A stretch of 64,000 nt of DNA from assembly GCF_002873335.1 (NCBI RefSeq), contig NZ_MCUW01000003.1:1-64000 (forward strand), read 5' to 3'. The notes below the pieces were generated by a model, which worked only from the letters and a program-made list of their open reading frames with translations, searched no databases and had not been told where the DNA came from. Position 1 is the first letter of the stretch; each line of letters begins with the position of its first letter. Below are positions 54,439 to 63,363 of the stretch, one piece after another. The position numbers and the translations under genes were made by a program. This DNA comes from Vibrio sp. 10N.286.49.B1. GTDB lineage: Bacteria; Pseudomonadota; Gammaproteobacteria; Enterobacterales; Vibrionaceae.

Positions 54439-55062
54439 ATGAAACGACATAATCTTATGATGCTATGTAGCTTGTCCGTTTTTTCGCTAACAATACAGGC
54501 AACCACTCAAGAGCAAGATAAATACGACTACATTCCAACGCCACTTGCCGATCAAAAGGCAGATTTAGTAGACAATGATAAGGATGGCGTAATTAATGCG
54601 AGAGACTTATGTGTCGTTACGCCTGACGGCTCAGTCATCGACAATGACGGTTGTGAAAAATACATCGATACGTCGCAATCAATGGCGATTCGAGTATTGT
54701 TTGATAACAACTCAGCAGTAATAAAGCCCGTATTTCAAAATCAAATTCAACAAATGGCTGACTTCTTAGCGACCTATCCAGAAACAAAAATTGAGATAGA
54801 GGGTTATGCCAGCATTGTTGGCAATCCAGACAAGAACCTTATTTTATCCCAAACGCGCGCGGACGCGGTCCGACAAGCCATCATCGATAACGGGATTGAT
54901 CCTACTAGGCTGACCATCGTTGGGTTCGGTGATACAAAACTAGAAGAGCTAGGGTCAAGCGAATTTGCTAATGCAATGAATCGTAAAGTAGTCGCATCCG
55001 TCATCGGATATAAAGGCGAAGTTGAACAGCAATGGACTATCTTCACTAAAATTGGCAAATAG
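54439..55062 (+). CDS. OmpA-like protein with a thrombospondin type 3-like segment
   Basis: 207 residues. Signal peptide (MKRHNLMMLCSLSVFSLTIQ, then AT) is followed by a short DNDKDGVINARDLC---PDGSVIDNDGC segment typical of calcium-binding TSP3 repeats, then an OmpA/MotB C-terminal domain (about 75-200) with VLFDNNSAVIKP, IEIEGYASIVG, LSQTRADAVRQ and GFGDTK. The peptidoglycan-binding Arg (LSQTRA) is kept, but the usual GHTD Asp is replaced (GYAS), so binding to diaminopimelate may be weak. Three bases after the TolC-family gene, so translationally coupled. Confidence 0.9.
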   Translation: MKRHNLMMLCSLSVFSLTIQATTQEQDKYDYIPTPLADQKADLVDNDKDGVINARDLCVVTPDGSVIDNDGCEKYIDTSQSMAIRVLFDNNSAVIKPVFQNQIQQMADFLATYPETKIEIEGYASIVGNPDKNLILSQTRADAVRQAIIDNGIDPTRLTIVGFGDTKLEELGSSEFANAMNRKVVASVIGYKGEVEQQWTIFTKIGK

Positions 55063-55089
55063 GCTCTTTTAACATCAATATATCTTGTA

Positions 55090-55116
55090 GGGCAGTCAAT
55101 TGTACTGCCCTTTTTA
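55090..55116 (+). terminator. Terminator of the TolC/OmpA operon
   Basis: GGGCAGT and ACTGCCC with loop CAATTGT, followed by TTTTT. Confidence 0.87.
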
Positions 55117-55186
55117 ACGTCCTTCATTTAGTTCTATCCCATCTCGTGCTACTCTTAAGCCAGTTATTACTAAGAGTATAAAAATC

Positions 55187-55540
55187 ATGAGTAAATTGAC
55201 TTCAGATGTCGAACAAAACCTAGCGCTTTTCATCCAAGAAACCAAAGCGTCTGAGCTGGTTTGGGGCCTGAAAAACGATGAAGGTTGGTTGGCATGTGAC
55301 TCAACAGAATTCGAAAATTCTGAAGTAATGCCATTTTGGTCTTCGGAAGAAGAAGCAAAAACGCATAACGTTGAAGAGTGGGCTGATTTTGAAGTACTGC
55401 ATATCCCGCTCGATATTTTTGTTGAAGACTGGTTACTTACTCTTGCTGAAGATGGTGTCTTAATCGGTGCCAACTGGAACGCTCAGCTAGATGGAAAAGA
55501 AATCGAACCGTCTGATGTGGCAAAACTTTATCTAAAGTAG
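55187..55540 (+). CDS. DUF2750 family protein
   Basis: 117 residues, acidic, no signal peptide or membrane segment. The pattern FIQETKASELVWGLKNDEGW, MPFWSSEEEAK and LDIFVEDWLLTLAEDGVLIGANWN is characteristic of DUF2750, small cytosolic proteins of unknown function. It stands alone between terminators. No catalytic residues are evident. Confidence 0.85.
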   Translation: MSKLTSDVEQNLALFIQETKASELVWGLKNDEGWLACDSTEFENSEVMPFWSSEEEAKTHNVEEWADFEVLHIPLDIFVEDWLLTLAEDGVLIGANWNAQLDGKEIEPSDVAKLYLK

Positions 55541-55592
55541 TCAACGCTTCAAGACAATAAATCGTTTTGATTCGCGCACATACTTTAAGATA

Positions 55593-55622
55593 AAAAATAG
55601 AGGCTAAGGCCTCTATTTTTTT
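55593..55622. terminator. Bidirectional terminator between DUF2750 and queC
   Basis: AAAAATAGAGGC and GCCTCTATTTTT with loop TAAG: A-rich upstream, T-rich downstream. Confidence 0.87.
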
Positions 55623-55640
55623 ATCTGTTGCTTATCGATT

Positions 55641-56321
55641 TTATTTGACGGCTAAGGAGTCTAATACCGATTCTTTGTTATCGAGATAATGCTGCAACCC
55701 TTTTGCCCTTAAATCGCAAGCCGGACAATCACCACATCCATCACCAATGACACCGTTATAGCATGTCAGTGTTTCGTTACGGACCAAGTCTAACGACCCT
55801 AATTGATCGGCCAATGCCCATGTCTCTGCTTTATCTAGCCACATCAAAGGTGTTTGTATCGTAAAGTTTCTGTCCATCCCTTGCACTAACGCCGTGTTCA
55901 TCGCTTTAACAAACTCGTCTCTGCAATCAGGATAACCAGAAAAATCCGTTTCACACACGCCTGTAATCACGGCTTCGGCACCGATTTGATAAGCGTAGAT
56001 ACCAGCTAATGTAAGAAACAAAATATTACGGCCAGGTACAAAAGAGTTCGGTAAACCGTTGGCTTGCAGTTCATTAGATACAGGGATGTCATCACGCGTT
56101 AACGAACTGATCGCCAATTCACTCAGCAAACCAACGTCCATTACTTTGTGAGCCGTGACACCAAGTTTAGTCGCTAACGCTTGAGCGACTTCAATTTCAA
56201 GCTTATGACGTTGTCCATAATCAAACGTAATTGCATGGACTTCATCATACTCTTTTAGCGCCTTTAGTAGACATGTCGTCGAGTCTTGTCCACCACTGAA
56301 TACCACTACGGCTTTTTTCAT
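55641..56321 (-). CDS. queC: 7-cyano-7-deazaguanine synthase QueC
   Basis: 226 residues. Uses ATP and ammonia to convert 7-carboxy-7-deazaguanine to preQ0 in queuosine biosynthesis. The N-terminal PP-loop [18 protein letters not shown] and the C-terminal zinc-binding [19 protein letters not shown] are intact, along with [15 protein letters not shown]. It follows queE by 19 bases, so the two are an operon supplying consecutive steps of the pathway. Confidence 0.97.
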   Translation of the reverse strand: MKKAVVVFSGGQDSTTCLLKALKEYDEVHAITFDYGQRHKLEIEVAQALATKLGVTAHKVMDVGLLSELAISSLTRDDIPVSNELQANGLPNSFVPGRNILFLTLAGIYAYQIGAEAVITGVCETDFSGYPDCRDEFVKAMNTALVQGMDRNFTIQTPLMWLDKAETWALADQLGSLDLVRNETLTCYNGVIGDGCGDCPACDLRAKGLQHYLDNKESVLDSLAVK

Positions 56322-56341
56322 GGGTCTGTTTCCTAATCTTA

Positions 56342-57022
56342 TTATGCAATACTTAAATATTTATGCGTCTGAACCGATAGACGCCAGTTTCGTTTAATGC
56401 ACGTTTCAATGCATAGATCTGTCGCTCGCGTTTTCTGACTGATTGGTTGTAATGCAATGATCACCGCTGGATTCAGCGTAACATCAGCGAGTAACTCATC
56501 TAACTGGTCGATATTTTTTTGTGTTGCGACCGGGTGTTTAATTTCGTTGGCTCTTTCTAATGCCGATCGTAGTACCGGTAGTTTACCTTTCATTGCCACT
56601 TTTGGTGACACTGTCACCCATGTGTTTTGTGTCACCATCACAGGTGCGGTCCCGCTGGTTTCTATTTGGCAATGGCAACCAATATCTTCAAATGCCTCGC
56701 AAAGTTGAAGAAGATCATACTCACAAGGCTCACCGCCAGTAATTACAATATGCTTAGCGCTGTAGCCAAGCTGTTTGTATTGTTCAATTAACTCGCTTGC
56801 CGTTGCATTGTACCAAGTAGGGTCATCCCCCTGTTTGGCGATAACTTCACCAAACGAACGCTCATCTTCGTTGTCGGTAAACCAAGTTTGCTTGGTATCG
56901 CACCAAGCACAGCCCACACTACATCCTTGTAAGCGTACAAAAACAGCAGGGACGCCTGTATAGACACCCTCGCCCTGAATGGTTTCAAACATCTCATTGA
57001 TTTTAAATTGCGTCGTATTCAT
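56342..57022 (-). CDS. queE: 7-carboxy-7-deazaguanine synthase QueE
   Basis: 226 residues. A radical SAM enzyme that contracts 6-carboxytetrahydropterin to carboxy-deazaguanine. The cluster motif is [16 protein letters not shown] (Cx3Cx2C). [20 protein letters not shown] precedes it and VITGGEPC follows, with [14 protein letters not shown] and [16 protein letters not shown] at the end, a close match to E. coli QueE. A perfect matS motif lies inside the gene (56605-56617). First gene of queE-queC. Confidence 0.96.
   Translation of the reverse strand: MNTTQFKINEMFETIQGEGVYTGVPAVFVRLQGCSVGCAWCDTKQTWFTDNEDERSFGEVIAKQGDDPTWYNATASELIEQYKQLGYSAKHIVITGGEPCEYDLLQLCEAFEDIGCHCQIETSGTAPVMVTQNTWVTVSPKVAMKGKLPVLRSALERANEIKHPVATQKNIDQLDELLADVTLNPAVIIALQPISQKTRATDLCIETCIKRNWRLSVQTHKYLSIA
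56605..56617. promoter_or_regulatory. matS site (MatP binding) inside queE
   Basis: GTGACACTGTCAC is a perfect match to GTGACRNYGTCAC on both strands. Confidence 0.88.
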
Positions 57023-57165
57023 TGAACATTGCTGATGATGACTAATGTGCAGACCTTAAAGTAAGCGCATAAGAAATTCAATACAAACTCTTCGACTAAA
57101 TTTCTGGTACTTATACCTGAGTTTTTTTATGCTAGTGTCGTCGTTTTCTTTTAAGGTAAGTTATT

Positions 57166-57969
57166 GTGTATAAACTGATCGCCATTGATATGGATGGCAC
57201 CCTGTTAACATCAGACAAAAAAATCACCGACCGCACTAAACAGGCAATTCATGCCGCTAAACAAAAAGGCGTCACAGTGGTTCTCGCATCAGGTCGGCCA
57301 ATTAACGGCATGATTGATGCTGTTAATGAACTGGGACTTAATACCCCAGATGACTTCATTATTCACTTCAATGGTGCTTTCGTACAAAAAGTACAAAGCG
57401 GCGAAGTACTTCATCACCAAATATTAGATGGTAAAAGTGCAAAAGAAGTGGCAATACTCGCAAATAAACTTGATTTGCATTGCCATGCATTTAGTGAAGA
57501 GTTGGGCCTCATCACCACCGAATCAAACCCTTACACCGACCATGAAGCGAAAATAAATAAACTCGATATCACTGTTTATGATTTTAACCAACTGGATGAT
57601 GATCATAAAATAATAAAAGCGATGATTGTAGGCGAACCAAGTAAGCTCACCCTTGGAATCTCAGAAATCCCCCAAGCTTACTACAAGGATTACACCATTG
57701 TTCAAAGCGCCCCCTTCTTCTTAGAATTCCTGAATCCTTTAAGTAATAAAGGCGAAGGTGTCAGTGTCATAGCAAAGCAACTTGGGCTGCCAGCCGAACA
57801 GGTTATGTGTTTTGGTGATGCTGAAAATGACCATCACATGATTAGATATGCCGGCAAGGGTGTCGCGATGGAAAATGCTATGGATGAAACAAAAGCTATC
57901 GCGGATTACATCACTGATAGCAATGACAATGATGGTGTGGCCAAAGCAATAGAAACCTTTGTGCTATAG
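57166..57969 (+). CDS. yidA: HAD-family sugar phosphatase YidA (Cof type)
   Basis: 267 residues. GTG start with AAGG 11-14 bases upstream. HAD motif I is LIAIDMDGTLLTSD (nucleophile Asp in DxDGT), motif II lies in VVLASGRP, motif III at the NKG segment (LSNKGEGVSVIAKQ), motif IV MCFGDAENDHHMIRYAG. The C2-type cap lies between. Follows E. coli YidA closely, including LIAIDMDGTLL and SAPFFLEFL, and probably dephosphorylates small sugar phosphates. A 50-base gap separates it from yegS. Confidence 0.93.
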   Translation: MYKLIAIDMDGTLLTSDKKITDRTKQAIHAAKQKGVTVVLASGRPINGMIDAVNELGLNTPDDFIIHFNGAFVQKVQSGEVLHHQILDGKSAKEVAILANKLDLHCHAFSEELGLITTESNPYTDHEAKINKLDITVYDFNQLDDDHKIIKAMIVGEPSKLTLGISEIPQAYYKDYTIVQSAPFFLEFLNPLSNKGEGVSVIAKQLGLPAEQVMCFGDAENDHHMIRYAGKGVAMENAMDETKAIADYITDSNDNDGVAKAIETFVL

Positions 57970-58019
57970 TAAAATCAAAATGATATGACGTTTTCTTGTC
58001 TTTAAATAATGGTACAACG

Positions 58020-58931
58020 ATGACAATACGCCTGCTTCTTAATGGAAAAAAAGCCGCTCAAGATGACATCCGACACGCTGTTTATCAGCTAAGACAGGAA
58101 GGTCATAGCATTGATGTTCGTACAACCTGGGAAACAGGTGACATTGCTCGTTTAGTATCAGAAGCTAAAGAACAAGGTATAAACCGTGTTGTAGCCGGTG
58201 GCGGGGACGGCACGGTTAACGAAGTCGTCGATGCCATTTTGTCACAAAAGCACTCTGATCTTGATGTCGCGATTTTGCCTTTAGGCACAGCCAATGACTT
58301 TGCTAGCGCATGTGGTATACCCACCGATAACCCCTATGAAGCCCTCAAGCTCGCGCTAGATGGTAATGCTCACTCTGTTGATGCTGCTCGTGCAAATGAT
58401 CGATTCTTTATTAATATCGCCACTGCTGGTTTTGGCGCACAAGTAACAGCAACGACGCCTGTCGCATTAAAAAACTTTTTAGGCGGTGGCGCTTATACAC
58501 TCTCTGGGCTAATCCAAGCGATAAACTTCCAGCCATTTAAAGGCGCCGTCCGATACGATAACCAACTCGTAGATAGTAATATCGTCATTGGTGCAGTGTG
58601 TAATGGCAGGATGGCGGGCGGTGGACAAGTCCTAGCATCTCGCGCTTGTATCGATGATGGGTGGCTCGATGTCATCTCACTAGAAGAATTCGAGCCAATC
58701 GATATCCCTAATGTGTTAGAAGAGCTCTTGAGCGAAGACACGCTCATGGGCAGGTTTGTAAAACGAAATCAGGTCAAAACTATTGAATGGTTGTCTGATT
58801 CAATAATGCCAGTAAACCTTGATGGTGAGCCATTGTCTCAAAAACGCATTACGTTTGACGTTATCCCCTCTGCCATCCAACTTGTCGTTCCAAACCACTG
58901 TTCTCTCTTGAGCAAAAATTGCCCTCACTAG
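58020..58931 (+). CDS. yegS: Lipid kinase YegS-like
   Basis: 303 residues from the ATG at 58020, chosen because it aligns with E. coli YegS; a TTG at 57996 would extend it by eight. The diacylglycerol kinase-like catalytic motif RVVAGGGDGTVNEVVDAI (about 60-77) and LPLGTANDFA are intact. The C-terminal beta domain contains INIATAGFGAQVTATTP, GNGR-like CNGRMAGGGQVLA and VNLDGEPL. It phosphorylates a lipid (phosphatidylglycerol in E. coli) at the membrane. It is likely in one unit with yidA. Confidence 0.93.
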   Translation: MTIRLLLNGKKAAQDDIRHAVYQLRQEGHSIDVRTTWETGDIARLVSEAKEQGINRVVAGGGDGTVNEVVDAILSQKHSDLDVAILPLGTANDFASACGIPTDNPYEALKLALDGNAHSVDAARANDRFFINIATAGFGAQVTATTPVALKNFLGGGAYTLSGLIQAINFQPFKGAVRYDNQLVDSNIVIGAVCNGRMAGGGQVLASRACIDDGWLDVISLEEFEPIDIPNVLEELLSEDTLMGRFVKRNQVKTIEWLSDSIMPVNLDGEPLSQKRITFDVIPSAIQLVVPNHCSLLSKNCPH

Positions 58932-58981
58932 GCTTACTTAGCGTTTCTACGTAATGAATGATTAATATCCGTAATACATAA

Positions 58982-59017
58982 GAAAACCCCCAGTGAATCA
59001 AATCACTGGGGGTTTTC
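58982..59017. terminator. Bidirectional terminator between yegS and the symporter gene
   Basis: GAAAACCCCCAGTGA and TCACTGGGGGTTTTC are perfect complements around ATCAAA. Confidence 0.9.
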
Positions 59018-59039
59018 TTTGGTTTATTTTGGTGAGTCG

Positions 59040-60341
59040 TTAGCTTCTTGCCAACTCCACCATTTCTTCTTTCTGGCCGGCAGCAGGGTTATTAAATTTC
59101 TCTACGTCTAATGACCCTTCTGATTTCGCTACGATACACGTCACCGCGCTGTCACCCGTGATATTAACCGCAGTACGAATCATATCCAGTAAACGGTCGA
59201 CACCCATGATTAATGCAATGCCTTCCAGTGGTAAGCCAACTTGGTTTAGTACCATTGCTAACATGATCAAACCCACACCTGGAACACCTGCGGTACCGAT
59301 AGACGCGATAGTGGCGGTTAAGATAACGGTTAGGTAATCCCCCATCGTCAAGTCGATATTAAAGGCTTGAGCGATAAACGCAGTCGCAACACCTTGCATG
59401 ATTGCGGTACCGTCCATGTTAATGGTTGCACCAAGGGGGATAGTGAACGATGCCACTTTGTTGTCTACACCTAAGCGGTTTTGCGCCGTTTCCATCGTAA
59501 CCGGGATGGTTGCGTTTGAAGACGCCGTTGAAAATGCAAACATCACTGCGTCTTCCATCTTCTTCAAGAATATCTTTGGACTTAGGCCAGTGAACGATTT
59601 AAGCAAGACGCTGTAAGTGACGAGACCATGAAGCAGCAACGTAGCGCTTAATACTAAGAAGTATTCAGCTAAATTGAAAATCGCACTTAATCCAAGACCA
59701 GTAAATAATTTTGCCATTAGGAAGAACACACCATATGGCGCGATGTTCATCAAAAGTGCAACCAACTTCATAATGACTTCATTTAAGTCTTGGAACATCG
59801 CCGCTACACGTTCGCCTGGTTTGCCCGCGGCACTGATTGCTATCCCGAACAATACAGCAAAGACGATAACTTGAAGTGTTTTCCCTTCCGCCATCGCGCT
59901 AATTGGGTTGGTTGGGAACATATCAATGATAACTTGTCCCAGCGATGGCGCTTCAGCGGAAGCAAATGAACTGGCCGCAGTTAAATCTGCACCTTGGCCC
60001 GGTTGGAACACCGTGCCCATCGTTAATGCGAGTGTAATCGCGATTGCCGTTGTAGCAATGTAGAACACGACCGTTTTACCACCTAATCGGCCTAAAGTCG
60101 TCACGTCTTTAAGTGAGCTTGTTCCGCAAACAAGAGAAACGAAAACAAGTGGGACAACAAGCATTTTCAAACTGGCAATAAAGATTTGTCCACCGACTTC
60201 AAAAAGACCATTTACAATGTATGCGTCTACAAATCCATTTTCAGCAAAGAGGCCTCGAATTGCGAAGCCTGTTAAAATACCTGCAACCATACCGATGATC
60301 ACTCGAGTCGTCAGTGACATAGGTTTCTTGGCGTTAGTCAT
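59040..60341 (-). CDS. Dicarboxylate/amino acid:cation symporter (DAACS family)
   Basis: 433 residues with about eight transmembrane helices and two re-entrant loops. The family's serine-rich hairpin is MFAFSTASSNATIPVTMETA (about 275-295) and the NMDGT motif is in PLGATINMDGTAIMQG (about 315). GTAGVPGVGLIMLA follows. It is a GltP/SstT/DctA-like importer; substrate (glutamate, aspartate, dicarboxylate or other) cannot be decided from the sequence. A CRP-like site lies 110 bases upstream (60452-60467), suggesting catabolite control. Confidence 0.9.
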   Translation of the reverse strand: MTNAKKPMSLTTRVIIGMVAGILTGFAIRGLFAENGFVDAYIVNGLFEVGGQIFIASLKMLVVPLVFVSLVCGTSSLKDVTTLGRLGGKTVVFYIATTAIAITLALTMGTVFQPGQGADLTAASSFASAEAPSLGQVIIDMFPTNPISAMAEGKTLQVIVFAVLFGIAISAAGKPGERVAAMFQDLNEVIMKLVALLMNIAPYGVFFLMAKLFTGLGLSAIFNLAEYFLVLSATLLLHGLVTYSVLLKSFTGLSPKIFLKKMEDAVMFAFSTASSNATIPVTMETAQNRLGVDNKVASFTIPLGATINMDGTAIMQGVATAFIAQAFNIDLTMGDYLTVILTATIASIGTAGVPGVGLIMLAMVLNQVGLPLEGIALIMGVDRLLDMIRTAVNITGDSAVTCIVAKSEGSLDVEKFNNPAAGQKEEMVELARS

Positions 60342-60450
60342 AATTACTCCTTATTTTTATGTTGCATAGTGATGGAGTCATCAAAAGCGCCTGCAGATTA
60401 GCAGTAAGAAGCGTCAGATTAGAATGATAAATTTGTTTCGCTAATCCGGG

Positions 60451-60468
60451 TCGTGATCGAGATCACAC
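60451..60468. promoter_or_regulatory. CRP-like binding site
   Basis: CGTGATCGAGATCACA (60452-60467) matches TGTGAN6TCACA at 9 of 10 positions. It is about 110 bases upstream of the symporter start. Confidence 0.65.
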
Positions 60469-60634
60469 TCAAAACCCCCACCCTTAACAACCCCACAACA
60501 AATTAAACTACATATATCGTCATTTTCAGTATAAAAACAAACATTGAAACAGGTTTAATATATTAATATCTTTTAAAAGTGACATTAGAAAAAATAATAT
60601 CACGCACCACCAGTCAAAAAGCTTTCCGAATAAA

Positions 60635-60670
60635 TAATAATACCCAACACTAAATGCTGGGTATTATTAT
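60635..60670 (-). terminator. Probable terminator of the FKBP22-like gene
   Basis: AATAATACCCA and TGGGTATTATT form an AU-rich stem with a short loop, just downstream of the gene on the minus strand; flanks are AT-rich. Confidence 0.6.
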
Positions 60671-60686
60671 TTTTCCACATATAAAT

Positions 60687-61298
60687 CTAAGTTACGCTCT
60701 CGATGTGTAAATCAAAGATGATGGCGGTATCCGCTGGCACACTTTGGTGAGCATTTTCTTTATAAGCTAGATGCCCTGGTACATACAATCGCCATGTTGC
60801 TCCAATATTCATCTGTTTCAAAGCGATCAACCATGACAAGGGAACTTGGTGTAATTGCACTGTTAGAGGTGTTGCAAGGTGAGTTGAACCATCCACTTGC
60901 TGCCCGTTGAGCAACCAGGTTTTATGTCGGATCGAGACTTTACTTTCAGGGACAATCTCAGCAGATTGCGCACCGTTATCGATAATTTCATATTGAATGC
61001 CAGAGCTATGCGTCACCACCGGTGTACGGAGCGCATTCTTACTAAAGAATTCATATTCACGATTGGCTTTTTGTTGCTCTAGCGTCGCTTGAGCAGATTT
61101 TTGCTGTGCTTCAAGTTCATTTTTTAGCGACTCAGCGTTGTCAGAATCAAATGGCCACTCTTTTTGTAAAAATGTATCCATGATTGCTTCTTGAATAATC
61201 TTGATGTTCATTTTTGGAAACGATTTCTTCGCTAATTCGACAGCGATTTCTCGCCCCATAATGTAGCTTACTTTTTGTTCTAACGTCTCAAACTTCAT
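60687..61298 (-). CDS. FKBP22/FklB-like protein with a degenerate PPIase domain
   Basis: 203 residues from the ATG at 61298, preceded by GAGG at five bases; this length matches FklB (206). An upstream ATG at 61349 is in frame but has no ribosome binding site. The N-terminal dimerisation part KFETLEQKVSYIMGREIAVEL and a long charged helix are as in FklB/Mip proteins; no signal peptide. The C-terminal FKBP domain is recognisable (VSIRHKTWLLNGQQVDGS, MNIGATWRLYVPGHLAYKENA), but several active-site positions differ: HYTG reads RHKT, FDSS reads VDGS, VIPGW reads VPLSW and AYGERG reads AYKENA. Catalysis is therefore doubtful; a chaperone role is possible. Confidence 0.8.
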   Translation of the reverse strand: MKFETLEQKVSYIMGREIAVELAKKSFPKMNIKIIQEAIMDTFLQKEWPFDSDNAESLKNELEAQQKSAQATLEQQKANREYEFFSKNALRTPVVTHSSGIQYEIIDNGAQSAEIVPESKVSIRHKTWLLNGQQVDGSTHLATPLTVQLHQVPLSWLIALKQMNIGATWRLYVPGHLAYKENAHQSVPADTAIIFDLHIESVT

Positions 61299-61401
61299 CA
61301 TAACCTCAATACTTTCCAATACATCATTCATATTAAGGATCCCTACCATAAAAAAAAGTATTTTACGGATACATTGGCCTGCGTTACGTTATGCCTCACG
61401 T

Positions 61402-61428
61402 AAAAAAGAAGCCACATTCCGTGACTTC
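61402..61428 (-). terminator. Terminator of the pha operon
   Basis: GAAGCCAC (61408-61415) pairs with GTGACTTC (61421-61428) with one mismatch; on the minus strand six T follow. It is 33 bases downstream of phaC. Confidence 0.75.
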
Positions 61429-61460
61429 TTCATACGACATAAAGCAATCGCTGCTCTGTG

Positions 61461-63278
61461 TTACATCGTTGCAATATTGGGCATCGCTATTTGCTCTTCT
61501 ACAGGCGAATCCTTAATTGGCAGTGTTTGTCGAACGTATTGACCAGGGGCTGTACCAAGCACGGGATAGTCACTGTTACCAATAGAAAATGGTTCTATCC
61601 ATTCTTGTTCGTTAAACTGATTCAACCAGTTATTCCAATGAATCCACCAAGAGCCCTTCTGGTGTGCGGCATTTGCCATCCATTCCTCAGGTGACTCTTC
61701 TAAGGAGGAATTTACCCAAAAGCCATATTTGTCTTTCGCTGGGTGATTCACAATACCTGCGATATGACCTGACTCTCCCAATACAAACGTTTTGCTACCG
61801 CCGACTTTTAATGCGCCTCTGTAAGTACCTTGCCACAGCGCAATATGATCGTCCTTGGCCGAGATAAAATAACTCGGCACGTTTATTTTATTGAGATCTA
61901 TCCAAACGCCTCCTATTTTCACGCCTTTGTCTTCTATAAGACGATTTTCCAAGTAGAGGCTCCGCAATAGATAATTATGAGTAGACGCGGTAACGTTTGT
62001 GCTATCGCTATTCCAATAGAGAAGATCGAAGTCAACAGGGCTTTCGCCCTTGAGGTAGTTATCTATATAGTAATTCCAATACAGGCTGTTCTCTCGCAAC
62101 AGACTAAACGTCACACTAAGTGAGCGTCCATCCATGAATCCCTGTGCGTTATTTTGAGCTTCTATCGCGTTGATAATAGGATCATTGATATACGCTCCGA
62201 CTTCACCCGGCTGGGAAAAATCAAGTAACGTGGTGAAGAATGACGCAGAGGCAATGCGCTTTTTCATTCGTTTCGCCGCATAATAAGCGATCGTCGACGC
62301 TAGAACCGTGCCACCAATACAGTAACCTGCAGCGTTAACTTGCTCACGACCGGTTATTGATTCGATTGCCGTCACCGCTTTGACGACGCCCTCTGTAACG
62401 TAATCACCAAACTCAATTTGTGCCTGTTCGACGCCAGGGTTACGCCAAGACATCATAAAGACCGCTTGACCTTGTTCAAGTAACCACTTCACCATCGAGT
62501 TTTGTTCGCGAAGATCAAGAATGTAATACTTGTTGATAAACGGAGGAACAATAAGCAATGGCGTCGTGTTCACTTTTTCCGTTAGTGGGCGATACTGAAT
62601 GAGCTCGAATAACTCATTTTGGTAAACAACCTCCCCTGCAGTGCTCGCAATATGCTCACCAATTTCAAAAGATTGAGTATTGGTCATACGAATCTTCAAC
62701 ACATCGGCACTAGACTTCATATCTTCTTGAAGTTGCTGCATGCCCGCCAACAAGTTTTCACCATTTTGCTCAAGTGTCAGCTTAAGTAGTTCTGGATTGG
62801 TCGCGATAAAATTACTAGGAGAAAGGGCATTCAATGTTTGGCGAGAGAAAAACGACAAACGCTCCTTTGCTTTCTCATCAACACCTTCGACAGAATTGAT
62901 GGTGTTTAGGTACGTTTGAGTAAACAACACATACGATTGTTTTATACAGTTATAAAACGCTTCCTCACTCCAGGCGCGGTCTTCAAAACGACGATCGCCT
63001 TTTTCCGAATTAACGATATCGGCCTTTTCGTTACCCAATGCTGCATTTTGCCAAATCTCTAACTGTTGCATCCACCAATTCATCTGGATATCCAACATCA
63101 CAGCCGGTTGCTGAGATGCTTTTTCCATGAACCGAGCCGTATCTTCTATATTCAGTTCATGCATCGCTGTCGAGAGCGGGTTACTCGCGGCTGCCTTGCC
63201 TTGCTCGAAGTCTTGCCACCATTTCTGGTTACTTTCCTGCAGCGTTACAAGGTAGTCCGAAAAAAAGTTTTGAAACAT
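61461..63278 (-). CDS. phaC: Class I polyhydroxyalkanoate synthase PhaC
   Basis: 605 residues. Polymerises 3-hydroxyacyl-CoA (mainly 3-hydroxybutyryl-CoA) into storage granules. The lipase-like box with catalytic Cys is AAGYCIGGTVLA (about residue 318), the catalytic Asp is in FISAKDDHIALWQ (about 474) and the His in GESGHIAGIVN (about 503). NWWMQQLEIW, FINKYYILDL and VFMMSWRNPG are typical of class I synthases. It follows the phasin gene behind an intra-operon terminator (63303-63341). Granule-associated. Confidence 0.97.
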   Translation of the reverse strand: MFQNFFSDYLVTLQESNQKWWQDFEQGKAAASNPLSTAMHELNIEDTARFMEKASQQPAVMLDIQMNWWMQQLEIWQNAALGNEKADIVNSEKGDRRFEDRAWSEEAFYNCIKQSYVLFTQTYLNTINSVEGVDEKAKERLSFFSRQTLNALSPSNFIATNPELLKLTLEQNGENLLAGMQQLQEDMKSSADVLKIRMTNTQSFEIGEHIASTAGEVVYQNELFELIQYRPLTEKVNTTPLLIVPPFINKYYILDLREQNSMVKWLLEQGQAVFMMSWRNPGVEQAQIEFGDYVTEGVVKAVTAIESITGREQVNAAGYCIGGTVLASTIAYYAAKRMKKRIASASFFTTLLDFSQPGEVGAYINDPIINAIEAQNNAQGFMDGRSLSVTFSLLRENSLYWNYYIDNYLKGESPVDFDLLYWNSDSTNVTASTHNYLLRSLYLENRLIEDKGVKIGGVWIDLNKINVPSYFISAKDDHIALWQGTYRGALKVGGSKTFVLGESGHIAGIVNHPAKDKYGFWVNSSLEESPEEWMANAAHQKGSWWIHWNNWLNQFNEQEWIEPFSIGNSDYPVLGTAPGQYVRQTLPIKDSPVEEQIAMPNIATM

Positions 63279-63302
63279 AACTCAAACCCTTTTCCTATCA
63301 AT

Positions 63303-63341
63303 TAAAAAAGGGTCTCGAACACTAGTGCACTCGAAACCCTT
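63303..63341 (-). terminator. Intra-operon terminator/attenuator between phaP and phaC
   Basis: AAGGGTCTCGA (63308-63318) and TCGAAACCCTT (63331-63341) form a stem with one mismatch; the minus-strand product ends with six U. It should reduce phaC transcription relative to the phasin. Confidence 0.7.
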
Positions 63342-63363
63342 GGTATTTACACCCCAGCGCCAA

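Larger units (their letters stand above)
60342..60686. other. Intergenic region upstream of the symporter gene
   Basis: 345 bases without a supported gene. It carries the CRP-like site (60452-60467) and the stem-loop that ends the FKBP22-like gene (60635-60669). Otherwise AT-rich. Confidence 0.7.

Noticed and set aside
57023..57165. preQ1 riboswitch upstream of queE
   Set aside because: The short leader shows no recognisable preQ1 aptamer pattern.
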